A DNA stretch of 64,000 nucleotides, taken from Anaeromyxobacter diazotrophicus. GTDB taxonomy: Bacteria; Myxococcota; Myxococcia; Myxococcales; Anaeromyxobacteraceae. Below the pieces are notes generated by a model that was given only the letters and a program-made list of their open reading frames with translations, made no database searches and was not told where the DNA came from. The stretch is from positions 62,001 to 126,000 of the forward strand of contig NZ_BJTG01000009.1 in assembly GCF_013340205.1 (NCBI RefSeq), written 5' to 3'. Below are positions 1 through 8,450 of the stretch, one piece after another. A program made the translations under genes and the position numbers. The first letter of the stretch is position 1. Every line of letters begins with the position of its first letter.

Positions 1-1
1 C

Positions 2-931
2 AGCGCCGTCGCGCCGCCCTGGCAGGCCTCCTGGAACACCACCGGGGTGGCGAACGGCGCGCGCACCTTGAGCGCGGTAGCGTACGACGCGGCCGGCAAC
101 TCCGCGTCGGCCTCGCGGCAGGTCGTCGTCGACAACGCCAAGCCCACTGCGCAGCTCGTGAGCCCGGCGGCAGGCGCGACCGTGTCGGGCACGGTGACCA
201 TCGCCGCCGACGCGACCGACAACGAGGCCGTGGTGAAGGTCGCCTTCTACGACGGCACGGTGCTCGTCGGGACGCGCACCGCGAGCCCGTGGAGCGTGAG
301 CTGGTCGGCCGCCTCGGCCGCGAGCGGCAGCCACGCGCTGACGGCGCAGGCGTTCGACGCCGCCGGAAACGTCGGCGTGAGCCCGGCGGTCACCGTGACC
401 GTCGCCGGGGGGTCCGCAGGGACGGGGGTGGCGACCTTCGACTCCGTCCGCCGGGTCCCGCTCTGCGCCAGCGTCGGCGTGAGCTGTGACTCGGGCACGC
501 TGCTCAACGGCCGGGCCGGGCTCGGTCCCGAGGTCAACGCCCCCAACACCCTGGGCGGCTCGTGCGGCGACGGGACGTCCGGCACCTACCACGTCGACGA
601 GTCGCTGGACCGCCTCAAGATCTCCACGCTGGACGGCGGACCGCTCGCCGCCGGCAAGACCGTCCGCGTGGACGCGACGGTCTGGGTGTGGGGCGCGTCC
701 TCGGACTGGCTCGACCTCTACTACGCGGCGAGCGCAGACAGCCCGACCTGGACGTTCATCAAGACCATCGCCCCGACCGCCTCGGGCCTGCAGACTCTGA
801 GCACGACGTACGTGCTACCGAGCGGCGCCGTCCAGGCCATCCGGGGCGTCTTCCGCTACGGCGGCTCGGCCGCCAGCTGCGCCGCCGGGTCGTACAACGA
901 CGTGGACGATCTCGCCTTCGCGGTGCAGTGA
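2..931 (+). CDS. Secreted Ig-like repeat protein, C-terminal part
   Basis: This gene enters from the left edge; the frame is open from base 2, so the true start lies outside the window. A first partial Ig-like repeat ends near the motif VAYDAAGNSAS. A second repeat of about 90 residues runs from KPTAQLVSP to VTVTVAG and repeats the AFDAAGN signature, which is typical of bacterial Ig-like domains. The last 165 residues, from ATFDSVRRVPLC onward, are a separate Gly/Ser/Thr-rich module with five cysteines. I recall this module at the C-termini of secreted myxobacterial hydrolases. No catalytic domain is visible here, so the enzyme activity, if any, lies upstream. A strong hairpin follows the stop. 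Role inferred: cell-surface or secreted hydrolase, or adhesin. Confidence 0.8.
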   Translation, partial: SAVAPPWQASWNTTGVANGARTLSAVAYDAAGNSASASRQVVVDNAKPTAQLVSPAAGATVSGTVTIAADATDNEAVVKVAFYDGTVLVGTRTASPWSVSWSAASAASGSHALTAQAFDAAGNVGVSPAVTVTVAGGSAGTGVATFDSVRRVPLCASVGVSCDSGTLLNGRAGLGPEVNAPNTLGGSCGDGTSGTYHVDESLDRLKISTLDGGPLAAGKTVRVDATVWVWGASSDWLDLYYAASADSPTWTFIKTIAPTASGLQTLSTTYVLPSGAVQAIRGVFRYGGSAASCAAGSYNDVDDLAFAVQ

Positions 932-957
932 GCGTCGCCAGCCGACTGACTTCCAGC

Positions 958-996
958 CCCCCCGAACCAGCGCGCGCAGGCGGCCGGTTCGGGGGG
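958..996. terminator. Hairpin between convergent genes
   Basis: An 11-bp perfect stem pairs 958-968 (CCCCCCGAACC) with 986-996 across a 17-nt loop. It sits between the stop of the Ig-like gene and the stop of the convergent thioesterase-like gene, so it can serve both strands. There is no strong U-tract, as is common in GC-rich genomes. Confidence 0.6.
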
Positions 997-1027
997 CAGG
1001 TTCTCGGAGGCGCGGCGCATCGCGACG

Positions 1028-1498
1028 TCAAGGTCGAGGCGCCGCCCGGGGCCGCACCGAGATCAGCTTCTCGATCTCCGCGACGACCTCTCCCTGCTGG
1101 TCGACGATCGCCACGCTGAACGTCGTCTCGACCTTGCCCTGGGCTTCGACGGCGCGGCGGATCTCCACGATGCGCTCGGGCGGGACCTCGAACCGTGCGC
1201 GGACGGTGCCCCGGCCCGGACGTCGGAAGCGGATGCTCGCCGCCTTGTCCCAGACCGTGTACCCCGGACCGAGCAGCTCGATGAGGATGAGCATGTAGAA
1301 GGGGTCAGCCATGGCGAAGAGCGACCCGCCGAAGTGCGTCCCGACGTAGTTCTGGTTCCAGCGGTGGAGGCGCATCCGCACCTCGATGGCGTGGAAGTCG
1401 TCGGCCACGTGCGTCACCCGGACGCCCGCGCCCAGGTACGGCGGGTACAGGTTCACGAGGACCTGGAACCGGAGGCGCCGCCAGCCAGCCATCGCCAT
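1028..1498 (-). CDS. DUF4442 / PaaI-like hotdog-fold protein
   Basis: A protein of 156 residues. The fold signature is the hotdog helix region NYVGTHFGGSLFAMADPFY, followed by beta strands YTVWDKAASIRFRRPG and KVETTFSVAIVDQQGEVVAEIEKLISV. This matches the DUF4442 group, whose members resemble acyl-CoA thioesterases. The start ATG at 1498 begins MAMAGWRRL; a second ATG lies two codons on. GGAG lies upstream of it. No partner gene gives a substrate. Activity on an acyl-CoA is inferred from the fold only. The same strand is open for far longer upstream, but that is a GC-rich shadow and not a gene fusion. Confidence 0.8.
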   Translation of the reverse strand: MAMAGWRRLRFQVLVNLYPPYLGAGVRVTHVADDFHAIEVRMRLHRWNQNYVGTHFGGSLFAMADPFYMLILIELLGPGYTVWDKAASIRFRRPGRGTVRARFEVPPERIVEIRRAVEAQGKVETTFSVAIVDQQGEVVAEIEKLISVRPRAAPRP

Positions 1499-1677
1499 GG
1501 GATCGGTGCTCCTGCCTGACCGGGGGACTGGCCACGGCCGGCTTCGTGGACGACCTCCGAGTCTACAGCGCTCGCCCGAGCGAGGTGTGGCGCGGGGTGG
1601 TCGAGGGTGTGGCGCCGGATGACCGCCCGCGGTCGTGCCCACGCAGGCCCTCTGTCCGCTCGCGGCGCCGCCGGCCG

Positions 1678-2208
1678 TCAGCCCCCGGGCGGTCGGTTTC
1701 GCAGGTGGACGAACACCAAGTACGTGACGGAGTCCCACGTGTTGTGGATCCCGGCGAAGAGCAGGACGAGCGCCCCGCCGCCGCTCGCGAACATGCCCGC
1801 CCGCGGGTGGACGACCGCCAGGAGCGCCGCGGCGATGAGCGCGGCGTACGCCAGGGCGGGCAGCGCGACGAAGAAGGTCCAGTCCTCCAGCTCCGGGCGA
1901 TACGCTCCTTGCCTCCGCATCCGCCGGGCCACGAACGCGACGTACGCGACGCCCAGCGCGCCGGTGATCCCCCACGCGGCCGCCATCGGCGCCATCGCGT
2001 GCCAGGGCACCCGCACGAGGAGCGACAGGAGCAACGCGGCGCTGAAGTGGACGATGGTCGGGGAGGAGAAGGCGCCTTGCGCATCGGCGGCGCCGCGCGT
2101 GGGCCGGTTCGCGATCAGCGTGATGACGACGAACTGAAGCCCGATCAGCGCGCCGGCGGCGCCGCCGAGGATGACATAGAAGGTGTCCCACTCCGCCAGT
2201 TCCTGCAT
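1678..2208 (-). CDS. Integral membrane protein of unknown function
   Basis: A 176-residue hydrophobic protein. Segments at about residues 8-30, 50-68, 72-92, 112-132 and 138-158 look membrane-spanning, giving about five helices. The N-terminus MQELAEWDTFYVILGGAAGALIGL is characteristic, with a Gly/Ala-rich first helix. The motif IHNTWDSVTYLVF sits in the last helix and could be conserved. GGAGAGG precedes the ATG by about 6 nt. No family was recognised and no charged transport signature is visible. It stands alone between convergently and divergently oriented genes. Confidence 0.75.
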   Translation of the reverse strand: MQELAEWDTFYVILGGAAGALIGLQFVVITLIANRPTRGAADAQGAFSSPTIVHFSAALLLSLLVRVPWHAMAPMAAAWGITGALGVAYVAFVARRMRRQGAYRPELEDWTFFVALPALAYAALIAAALLAVVHPRAGMFASGGGALVLLFAGIHNTWDSVTYLVFVHLRNRPPGG

Positions 2209-2306
2209 GCGTCCTCTCCGGGGCTCCAGCCCGCCTCACCGCGTCCGGGTCAGGGGCGTAACTGCTCCTCGTCGGAGCGCCACCCCGACCGCGGCCCGGC
2301 CCCCGG

Positions 2307-2320
2307 TATAGTGCTCCCCC
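2307..2320 (+). promoter_or_regulatory. Promoter -10 next to MFS start
   Basis: TATAGT at 2307-2312 lies 8 nt before the ATG at 2321, with only GCTCCCCC between. No Shine-Dalgarno sequence is present, so the transcript is probably leaderless or nearly so. Confidence 0.45.
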
Positions 2321-3520
2321 ATGGACGGCCCCGCCCCGCCCCCTGCCGCGCGCTCGCGATGGGGCGTCGTCCTCGCGCTCGGGACGTCGCAGACGCTCGC
2401 GTGGGCCTCGAGCTACTACCTGCCGGCGATCCTCGCGGACCCGATCGCCGCCAGCCTCGGGATCAGGCGCACCTGGGTGTTCGGCGCGTTCTCGATGTCG
2501 CTGCTCATCTGCGCTCTGCTCGCGCCGCGCGTCGGCCGGTTCATCGATCGGCGCGGCGGCCGGGGGGTGCTGGCGCTCTCGGCCATCGTGCTGGCGGCCG
2601 GCCTGCTCGCGCTGGCCGCGGCGCGGGGACCCGCCATGCTGTTCGCGGCCTGGGCCGTGCTCGGCGCCGGCATGGCGCTCGGCCTCTACGACGCCGCGTT
2701 CGCGACGCTGACGACGATCTACGGCGCCGGGGCGCGCGGGCCCATCACCGGAATCACGCTCCTCGCGGGCTTCGCGTCCACCGTGAGCTGGCCGCTGTCC
2801 TCGGCGCTCGAGCACGCGATCGGCTGGCGCGCGACCTGCGCCGTCTGGGCCGGGCTGAACCTCGCCCTGAGCCTCCCGCTCCTCCGGGTCGCGCTCCCCG
2901 CGCCGGCGCGGCTGGCGCACCTCCGGCGCGCCGCGAGCGCGCGGGTCGGGTGGACTCCGCGCCGGGAGATGCTCCTCCTCGCGTACGCCTTCGCCGCGAC
3001 GTGGTTCGTCACCGGGGCGATGGTGGCGCACCTCCCGCGGTTGCTCGAGCGCGCCGGCGCCACCACGGCGCAGGCGATCGCCGCGGCCGCGCTGATGGGG
3101 CCGGCGCAGGTCGGCGCGAGGGTCGCCGAGTTCCTCGTCCTGCGCCGCGCCCACCCGCTCGCCTCGGCGCGGGTCGCGACGACGCTGCACCCGCTCGGCG
3201 CGGCGGCCCTCGGCCTCGCGGGGACGGCGGCGATCGCTCCCTTCGCGATCCTGTACGGAGCCGGGAACGGGCTGCTGACGATCGCCCGCGGCACCGTCCC
3301 GCTGGCCGTCTTCGGCGCCGAGGGTTACGGCGAGCGGACCGGCCTGCTCAACGCGCCCGCGCGCGCGGTGCAGGCGCTCGCGCCATTCGCGTTCGGGCTC
3401 CTCGTCGAGCCGCTGGGCGTCTCGGCGCTGTACGTCTCCGCCGGGCTCTGCCTCTCTGCCCTCGTGGCGCTCGGGTTCGTGCAGTCCGCGCCCGCGCGGC
3501 CGCGAACGTCGGGGGCGTGA
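2321..3520 (+). CDS. MFS transporter
   Basis: A 399-residue major facilitator superfamily permease with about 12 predicted membrane helices. The first helix follows a short Pro/Ala-rich tail (LALGTSQTLAWASSYYLPAIL). The loop between helices 2 and 3 has the basic motif LLAPRVGRFIDRRGGRG, which fits the family A-motif (G-x-x-x-D-R-x-G-R). No substrate can be read from the sequence. The opening TLAWASSYYLPAILA is typical of a YbfB/oxalate-formate-like subgroup of drug or anion transporters. It lacks an RBS, with a -10-like hexamer just upstream. It is monocistronic. The annotation as a transporter is firm; the substrate is unknown. Confidence 0.85.
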   Translation: MDGPAPPPAARSRWGVVLALGTSQTLAWASSYYLPAILADPIAASLGIRRTWVFGAFSMSLLICALLAPRVGRFIDRRGGRGVLALSAIVLAAGLLALAAARGPAMLFAAWAVLGAGMALGLYDAAFATLTTIYGAGARGPITGITLLAGFASTVSWPLSSALEHAIGWRATCAVWAGLNLALSLPLLRVALPAPARLAHLRRAASARVGWTPRREMLLLAYAFAATWFVTGAMVAHLPRLLERAGATTAQAIAAAALMGPAQVGARVAEFLVLRRAHPLASARVATTLHPLGAAALGLAGTAAIAPFAILYGAGNGLLTIARGTVPLAVFGAEGYGERTGLLNAPARAVQALAPFAFGLLVEPLGVSALYVSAGLCLSALVALGFVQSAPARPRTSGA

Positions 3521-3666
3521 GGGCTCGACGCTGAGGCCCCTCGCGCCCCGACCCGGATCGCCTCCCACCCATTCATTCTCGCGCCCTCCGCCGCGTCTTT
3601 TCATTGGGCCGCAGCGCCTTCGTCGGCCGTGCGGCGGGTACGCGCCGTGCTCCACCGCCCGGGCGC

Positions 3667-4221
3667 ATGGCGCACCCTCGCATCCTCGGGATCCTCGCAG
3701 CCGCCGCGCTCCGTCTCGCTCCCGGCGGCGCCGCTCGAGCGGCTCCGCCGCGGACGGGGTCCGGCTCTCCGGCCGACGAGGTCGTGGCGTGGCTGGGCGC
3801 GAGCGGCTTCCGCGTCGAGTCGCGGACCGGCACGCGCGTCTCGTTGAGCGGGACGGCGGGGCAGGTCGCCGCCGCCTTCCGCACCGAGCTGCGCCGGTAC
3901 GAGCAGGCCGGGCAGCTGCGGATGGCCAACGCGACCGAGCTCGACCTCCGGAAGCGGCGCCACCTCGTCGGGCCGCGCTCCAGGGTCGCGCCTCCAAACC
4001 ACCAGGCGGACCCAGAGTCGACCGAGCCCCAATGGCGTGCGGCGTCCTACCTGCCGCACCCGGTGCCGCGCCGCGCCGCACCGCCCATCCCCCAACGCGC
4101 GCTACAAGCCTGCATGCTTCCTGGTGCCGCAGCGTGTCGAGGGGCGACCGCCTCCGAGCCCGCGCGACCAGTCGCGACGTCGGCCGACCCATCGGTGCGG
4201 CTGATGCACTCGCGCAGCTGA
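3667..4221 (+). pseudogene. Decayed S53 (kumamolisin-type) protease prodomain
   Basis: The ATG at 3667 opens a signal peptide (MAHPRILGILAAAALRLAPG). It is followed by VVAWLGASGFRVESRTGTRV, SLSGTAGQVAAAFRTELRRY and a short segment ending MANATE. This is the second half of a Pro-kumamolisin activation domain (W-L-x-x-x-G-F, f-s-G-T-a-x-q-v-x-x-A-F). Known S53 enzymes continue with about 350 catalytic residues carrying the Glu/Asp/Ser triad. Here the frame instead turns into low-complexity basic sequence after about residue 85. A neighbouring frame (ALQGRASKPPGG) looks like the prodomain end, so a frameshift plus loss of the catalytic domain is likely. The first half of the prodomain is also missing. 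An alternative is a small secreted protein derived from the prodomain. Confidence 0.55.
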
Positions 4222-4294
4222 CGGGGCGAGGCCGCGTATCGGTCTCGAGCGTCACATCGCTGGAACGGTCGCACCACCTGCGAGAGGACGATTC

Positions 4295-6358
4295 ATGTTC
4301 CGAGTCAAGACCCGGACCAAGCTCCTCGTAGCCTTCGCCCTCGTGGCGCTCGGCTCGGTCGTCGTCGGGGCGTTCGCGCTGTCCTCCAGTGGCCAGCTGG
4401 TCGACGCCAACGCCAAGGTCACGAAGCAGGTGCTGCCCTCGTTGCGCGGCCTGGGCCAGCTCGACGAGGGCATCACGGCGATGCGGTACCACACCACCAA
4501 GGCCATCGCCGGGACGCTGCAGGGGGATCAGCAGAAGCTGGAGGCCTCCTGGGCGCAGTTCGAGGAGGTCCGGAAGCACGTCGAGGAGGGGATGGCGATC
4601 TACGCGGGGTTGCCGAGGTCCCCGGAGGAGGACGCGCTGTGGAGCAAGATCGTCCCGGGCTATCAGGCCTTCCTCGCCGAGTCCGCCAAGATCTGGGAGG
4701 CCATCCGCGCGGGCGAGGGCGTCAAGGCGGACGGGATGCAGAACAGCGGGCACGCGAGGTTGCAGGCCGAGCTCGTCGGGCCCATCGCCGGGCTCGTGGC
4801 GCTCGATGGCTCGCTCGCCGCCAGCGTCAACGAGAGCAGCGACGCGACCGCGCGCGCGACCCGGCGCCTCCTCCTGGCGGTCATCGCCGCCACCCTCCTC
4901 GCCGGAGTCGGGTTCGGGACCTATCTCGCACTCTCCGTCAGCCGGCCGCTCGAGTTCCTGGTGCTCGAATCGCGACGCCTGCGCGACGCGGTGGAGCAGG
5001 GTCGGCTCGGGACGCGAGGCGACGTCGGCCAGGTGAGCGAGGAGTTCCGCCCGATCGTCGAGGGCATCAACGCGACCATGGACGCGTTCGTGACGCCCAT
5101 CCGGATCACGGCCGAGTACATCGCCCGCATCTCCAAGGGGGACGTGCCCCCCAAGATCACGGACGAGTACCGAGGTGACTTCAGCGCCATCAAGGACAAC
5201 CTGAACACCTGCGTGGACGCGGTGAAGGCGCTCGTCAGCGACGCCGACGCGCTGGTGACGGCCGCCCTCGCGGGCCAGCTCCGGACCCGGGCGGACGAGT
5301 CGAGGCACCACGGTGACTTCCGGAAGATCATCGAAGGCGTGAACGCCACGCTGGACGCGGTGATCAGGCCGATCGACGAGGCGGCGCAGGTGCTCGATCG
5401 GCTCGCCCAGCGCGACCTCCGGGCGCGCGCCGTCGGCGAGTACCAGGGCGACCACGCGCGCATCAAGGTCGCGCTCAACGCGACGGCGGAGGCGCTGCAC
5501 GCGTCGCTGGCGCAGGTGGCGCAGGCGGCGAGCCAGGTGTCCGCCGCCGCCGGGCAGATCGCGTCGTCGAGCCAGGCCGTGGCGAGCGGCGCCTCCGAGC
5601 AGGCGTCCGCGATCGAGGAGACCTCCTCGAGTCTCGAGTCGATGTCCACCATGACCAGGCTGTCGGCCGAGAACGCGTCGCAGGCGGATGGGCTCGCTCA
5701 GAAGGCGAAGTCCGCCGCGACCGAGGGGACCGCGGCCCTGACGCAGATGACCGGCGCCATGGCGAAGATCAAGGCCTCGGCGGAGGGCACCTCGCAGATC
5801 ATCAAGGACATCAACGAGATCGCCTTTCAGACCAACCTGCTCGCGCTCAACGCCGCGGTGGAGGCGGCGCGCGCCGGCGAGGCCGGCCGCGGCTTCGCGG
5901 TCGTGGCCGAGGAGGTTCGCTCGCTCGCGCTGCGCTCGAAGGAGGCGGCGACGCGGACCGAGGGCCTCATCCGCCAGTCGGTGCGGGAGGCGATCGAGGG
6001 CGAGACGACCGCGCGGCACGTGGGCGAGACGCTCGCGGTCATCGGCGGCACGGTGTCGAAGGTGACCGACATCGTGGTGGAGATCGCGGCGTCGGTGAAG
6101 GAGCAGGCGGCCGGCATCGAGCAGGTGAACAGGGCCGTCGCGCAGATGGGGCACGTCACGCAGCAGAACGCGGCCAGCTCCGAGGAGTCGTCCTCCGCTG
6201 CGGCCGAGCTGAGCGGCCACGCCCAGCAGCTCTCGGCGATGATCGGGAGCTTCCGCCTCGAGGGCGAGGCCGATGACGGGCCGGTGACGGGCCGGCGACG
6301 CCCACGATCTCGTAGTTCCTCGAAGAACGCAGGGCTGACCCAGGGAGACCCATCATGA
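4295..6358 (+). CDS. Methyl-accepting chemotaxis protein
   Basis: A 687-residue transmembrane chemoreceptor. TM1 is at about residues 9-31. A periplasmic four-helix-bundle sensor (4HB_MCP type) spans about 32-188 and TM2 about 190-212. A HAMP domain follows, then one or two further HAMP-like segments around residues 265-430 ([21 protein letters not shown] and [20 protein letters not shown]). The signalling domain has the hairpin tip [20 protein letters not shown] near residue 509, which binds CheA/CheW. There is no C-terminal NWETF-type pentapeptide. Its stop overlaps the start of the next gene (ATGA at 6355-6358), so receptor and solute-binding protein are translationally coupled. This suggests the binding protein feeds ligand to the receptor. 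Confidence 0.93.
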   Translation: MFRVKTRTKLLVAFALVALGSVVVGAFALSSSGQLVDANAKVTKQVLPSLRGLGQLDEGITAMRYHTTKAIAGTLQGDQQKLEASWAQFEEVRKHVEEGMAIYAGLPRSPEEDALWSKIVPGYQAFLAESAKIWEAIRAGEGVKADGMQNSGHARLQAELVGPIAGLVALDGSLAASVNESSDATARATRRLLLAVIAATLLAGVGFGTYLALSVSRPLEFLVLESRRLRDAVEQGRLGTRGDVGQVSEEFRPIVEGINATMDAFVTPIRITAEYIARISKGDVPPKITDEYRGDFSAIKDNLNTCVDAVKALVSDADALVTAALAGQLRTRADESRHHGDFRKIIEGVNATLDAVIRPIDEAAQVLDRLAQRDLRARAVGEYQGDHARIKVALNATAEALHASLAQVAQAASQVSAAAGQIASSSQAVASGASEQASAIEETSSSLESMSTMTRLSAENASQADGLAQKAKSAATEGTAALTQMTGAMAKIKASAEGTSQIIKDINEIAFQTNLLALNAAVEAARAGEAGRGFAVVAEEVRSLALRSKEAATRTEGLIRQSVREAIEGETTARHVGETLAVIGGTVSKVTDIVVEIAASVKEQAAGIEQVNRAVAQMGHVTQQNAASSEESSSAAAELSGHAQQLSAMIGSFRLEGEADDGPVTGRRRPRSRSSSKNAGLTQGDPS

Positions 6359-7386
6359 CGTGTCGTTCGAGAACCCTCGCCGCTGCTTGCCTGTCGCTCA
6401 CCCTCCTTGCGGCCGGCACCACGGCGCGCGCCGCCGAACCGGTCAAGGTTCGCCTCACCCTCGACTGGAAGTTCGAGGGGCCCGCCGCGCTGTTCCTGCT
6501 CGCCAGCCGAGCGGGCTACTTCGCGGCCGAGGGACTGGACGTGACGATCGACCCTGGCAACGGCTCGGCCGGAGCGGTCAACCGCGTGGCCAGCGGCGCG
6601 TACGACCTCGGCGTCGCCGACCTGAACGCGCTCATCGACTACGACGTCAAGAACCCCGGGCAGGCGATGAAGGGGGTCTACATGGTCTACAACCATGCGC
6701 CCTACGCCATCATCGCCCTCAAGAAGTCCGGGATCGCGAAGCCCGCCGACCTCGCCGGCCGCAAGCTCGGAGCGCCGGGCTTCGACGCCGCGCGCAAGAC
6801 CTGGCCGGCGTTCGCCCAGCACGCGAAGGTCCCCAAGGACGGCGTCAGCTGGATCAGCATGGACGCGCCGCTCCGCGAGCCGATGCTGGTCAAGGGCCAG
6901 GTCGACGCGATCTCCGGGTTCGCCTTCACCAGCCTGCTCAACCTGGGGCACGCCGGCGTCCCCGCCAGCGAGCTCGTGGTGTTCAACTACTCCGACTTCG
7001 GCGTCAAGCTGTACGGGAACGCGGTCATCGTCAGCCCCAGGTTCGCCGCCGCCCACCCGGAGCAGGTGAAGGCCTTCCTCCGGGCGCTGAACCGGTCGAT
7101 CAAGGCGGTCGTCGCCGATCCGGCCGCGGGCATCAAGGCCGTCAAGGCGGCCGATCCCTCGCTCGACGAGGAGCTCGAGCAGAAGCGCCTCGGGATCGCG
7201 CTGAAGCAGAGCGTCCTCACCCCCGACGTGCGGGCCGACGGCCTGGGAGCGGTCCGCGAGGCGCGGCTCAAGGCGGCGATCGACGAGGTCGTCTCCTCCT
7301 TCGGTCTCGCCGCGACGCCCAAGACCTCGGACATCTTCGACGCGGCGTTCTTGCCCGCGAAGCCCGAGCGCCTCGCCGGGCACTAG
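6355..7386 (+). CDS. NMT1/SsuA-type periplasmic solute-binding protein
   Basis: A 343-residue exported protein. Its signal peptide ends near residue 26 ([13 protein letters not shown]). The mature part is the NMT1/THI5/SsuA fold: [20 protein letters not shown], then [36 protein letters not shown], and later [17 protein letters not shown]. Relatives bind thiamine precursors, sulfonates, nitrate or aromatic compounds. No ABC permease or ATPase lies nearby; its only operon partner is the upstream chemoreceptor, with which it shares ATGA. A role as a sensory binding protein is inferred. A perfect 22-bp palindrome follows the gene. Confidence 0.88.
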   Translation: MTCRSRTLAAACLSLTLLAAGTTARAAEPVKVRLTLDWKFEGPAALFLLASRAGYFAAEGLDVTIDPGNGSAGAVNRVASGAYDLGVADLNALIDYDVKNPGQAMKGVYMVYNHAPYAIIALKKSGIAKPADLAGRKLGAPGFDAARKTWPAFAQHAKVPKDGVSWISMDAPLREPMLVKGQVDAISGFAFTSLLNLGHAGVPASELVVFNYSDFGVKLYGNAVIVSPRFAAAHPEQVKAFLRALNRSIKAVVADPAAGIKAVKAADPSLDEELEQKRLGIALKQSVLTPDVRADGLGAVREARLKAAIDEVVSSFGLAATPKTSDIFDAAFLPAKPERLAGH

Positions 7387-7410
7387 GGTCCTGAGGTCCA
7401 CCGACGGGGG

Positions 7411-7432
7411 GCCAGCGCCACGTGGCGCTGGC
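7411..7432. terminator. Perfect 22-bp palindromic terminator
   Basis: The 11-bp arm GCCAGCGCCAC at 7411-7421 is followed immediately by its exact complement at 7422-7432. It lies between the convergent binding-protein gene and the cupin gene, and a CTCCTCG run follows it rather than a U-tract. It probably terminates from both sides. Confidence 0.6.
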
Positions 7433-7468
7433 TCCTCGCCTCGTGATCTCGGTACGCCCCCAGCTCAC

Positions 7469-7777
7469 TCACTCGACCTCTTTGAAGTCGTAAGCCCCTC
7501 CGGCCTGGATCAGCAGGTATCGCAGCGGCCTGTCCGTCGTGTTCACGACGCGGTGCACCCGCCCTGGCGCGATGTCCTGCCGCTCGCCGGGCGCCAGCGC
7601 GACGACGCCGCCGGGATCGCGCAGGCCGACCTCGAGGCCGGGCTCCAGGCAGAACACGTGGTCGGTGACCGCGGTGTGGAAGTGCCAGGGCGTGCCCTGG
7701 TGCGGCCCCAGGGTGTTCACCCGCACCTGGACCGACTCGGTCCGGGCGAGCCACTCGACGTCGGCGAAGTCCGGCAT
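7469..7777 (-). CDS. Small cupin-domain protein
   Basis: A 102-residue single-domain cupin. Motif 1 is visible as TPWHFHTAVTDHVFCLEPGLEVGL (the metal-binding HxH spacing with a later Glu). Motif 2 is PGRVHRVVNTTDRPLRYLLIQ (with the conserved H). Such cupins bind a divalent metal and act as dioxygenases, isomerases or ligand sensors; the reaction cannot be predicted. It lies just 5' of the decayed LysR gene on the same strand and may have belonged to that catabolic locus. The start ATG at 7777 follows AGGAGG by about 14 nt, which is long, so the start is moderately certain. Confidence 0.8.
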   Translation of the reverse strand: MPDFADVEWLARTESVQVRVNTLGPHQGTPWHFHTAVTDHVFCLEPGLEVGLRDPGGVVALAPGERQDIAPGRVHRVVNTTDRPLRYLLIQAGGAYDFKEVE

Positions 7778-7819
7778 GGCTGACCCCTATCCTCCTGGCC
7801 CGTCCGCGGCGCGTCCCGC

Positions 7820-8172
7820 TCAGGCCTGCTTCGCGAACCTCGGCAGCCCGCCGCGCAGGGTCTCGAGCAGCTCGTCGCGGAGCGGGTCGCGGACGTCCTT
7901 CGCCCAGGCGGCGGCGAGGGGCAGCCGGTTCTTCCGGCCGGCGTCCTCGAGCATCACGTAGCGCACGCCCTGGGTCATCATCCGCGAGGTCCAGCGGGGC
8001 ACGATGGCGAGGCCGATCCCGGCCGCCACCAGGTTCACGATGGTGTGCTTCTCCTCGGCCACCTGCGCGACGCGGGCGGTGAGCCCGGCCTCGGCGAAGA
8101 GCTTCATCGTCAGGTCGTGGCTGTGGGGTCGGGACCGCCGCTCGGGGACGATGAACGGCTCGCCGGCCAGCT
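7820..8172 (-). pseudogene. LysR-family regulator, C-terminal remnant
   Basis: The readable protein begins at about 8172 with [20 protein letters not shown]. It continues [39 protein letters not shown] to the natural stop at 7820. This is the last 110 or so residues of a LysR substrate-binding domain (the GxGxxxxP region near the C-terminus). The helix-turn-helix, linker and first half of the effector domain are gone. An in-frame stop lies a few codons upstream of the homologous part, so no full-length protein is possible. The homology ends exactly where the remnant of a divergent dehydrogenase starts, which indicates one deletion. Confidence 0.8.
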
Positions 8173-8381
8173 CCTCACCCGCGCCGGGGTCACCCGGATC
8201 ATGCGCTTCGCCTTCGCGCTCGCCCGCTCACGGCCGCGGAAGCTCCTGACGGTGGTGACCAAGTCGAACGCGCAGCGCCACGGGGGACGCCTCCCTCCAC
8301 ACGCCCGATCTCGGAGGGAAGGCGAACACGCGGCAGGTCACCGAGGCGGTGAAGGCCGCGCTGCGCGCCGAGGCGCGCTAG
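8171..8381 (+). pseudogene. Isopropylmalate/tartrate/malate dehydrogenase-family remnant
   Basis: Two collinear pieces of a beta-decarboxylating dehydrogenase (LeuB/TtuC/DmlA family) remain. Piece one, about 8174-8280, reads [20 protein letters not shown] then RKLLTVVTKSNAQRHG, the conserved mid-protein segment around the catalytic Lys. Piece two, 8283-8381, is in another frame and reads DASLHTPDLGGKANTRQVTE to AEAR-stop, the natural C-terminus. About 100 residues between them and the whole N-terminal half are missing. In intact loci of this type a LysR regulator is divergent from the dehydrogenase. Here both 5' ends have been removed together. Confidence 0.75.
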
Positions 8382-8390
8382 CCCAAGTCA

Positions 8391-8434
8391 AAGGGCCCTG
8401 GAGCGCTCGGCCCTCCGCGCGCTCCGGGGCCCTT
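8391..8434. terminator. 16-bp hairpin terminator
   Basis: 8391-8406 (AAGGGCCCTGGAGCGC) pairs with 8419-8434 over 16 positions, with one G:U and a 12-nt loop. It follows the natural stop of the dehydrogenase remnant and faces the end of the convergent lipoprotein gene. It is the old terminator that survived the deletion. Confidence 0.65.
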
Positions 8435-8450
8435 CCGCCAGCCGCCCGCG

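Noticed and set aside
1028-6220. A 1730-codon open frame on the minus strand
   Set aside because: It is a GC-bias shadow across the MCP and MFS genes; only its last 156 codons have protein-like composition. The same applies to long open frames opposite 12-15 kb, 27-31 kb and 47-51 kb.
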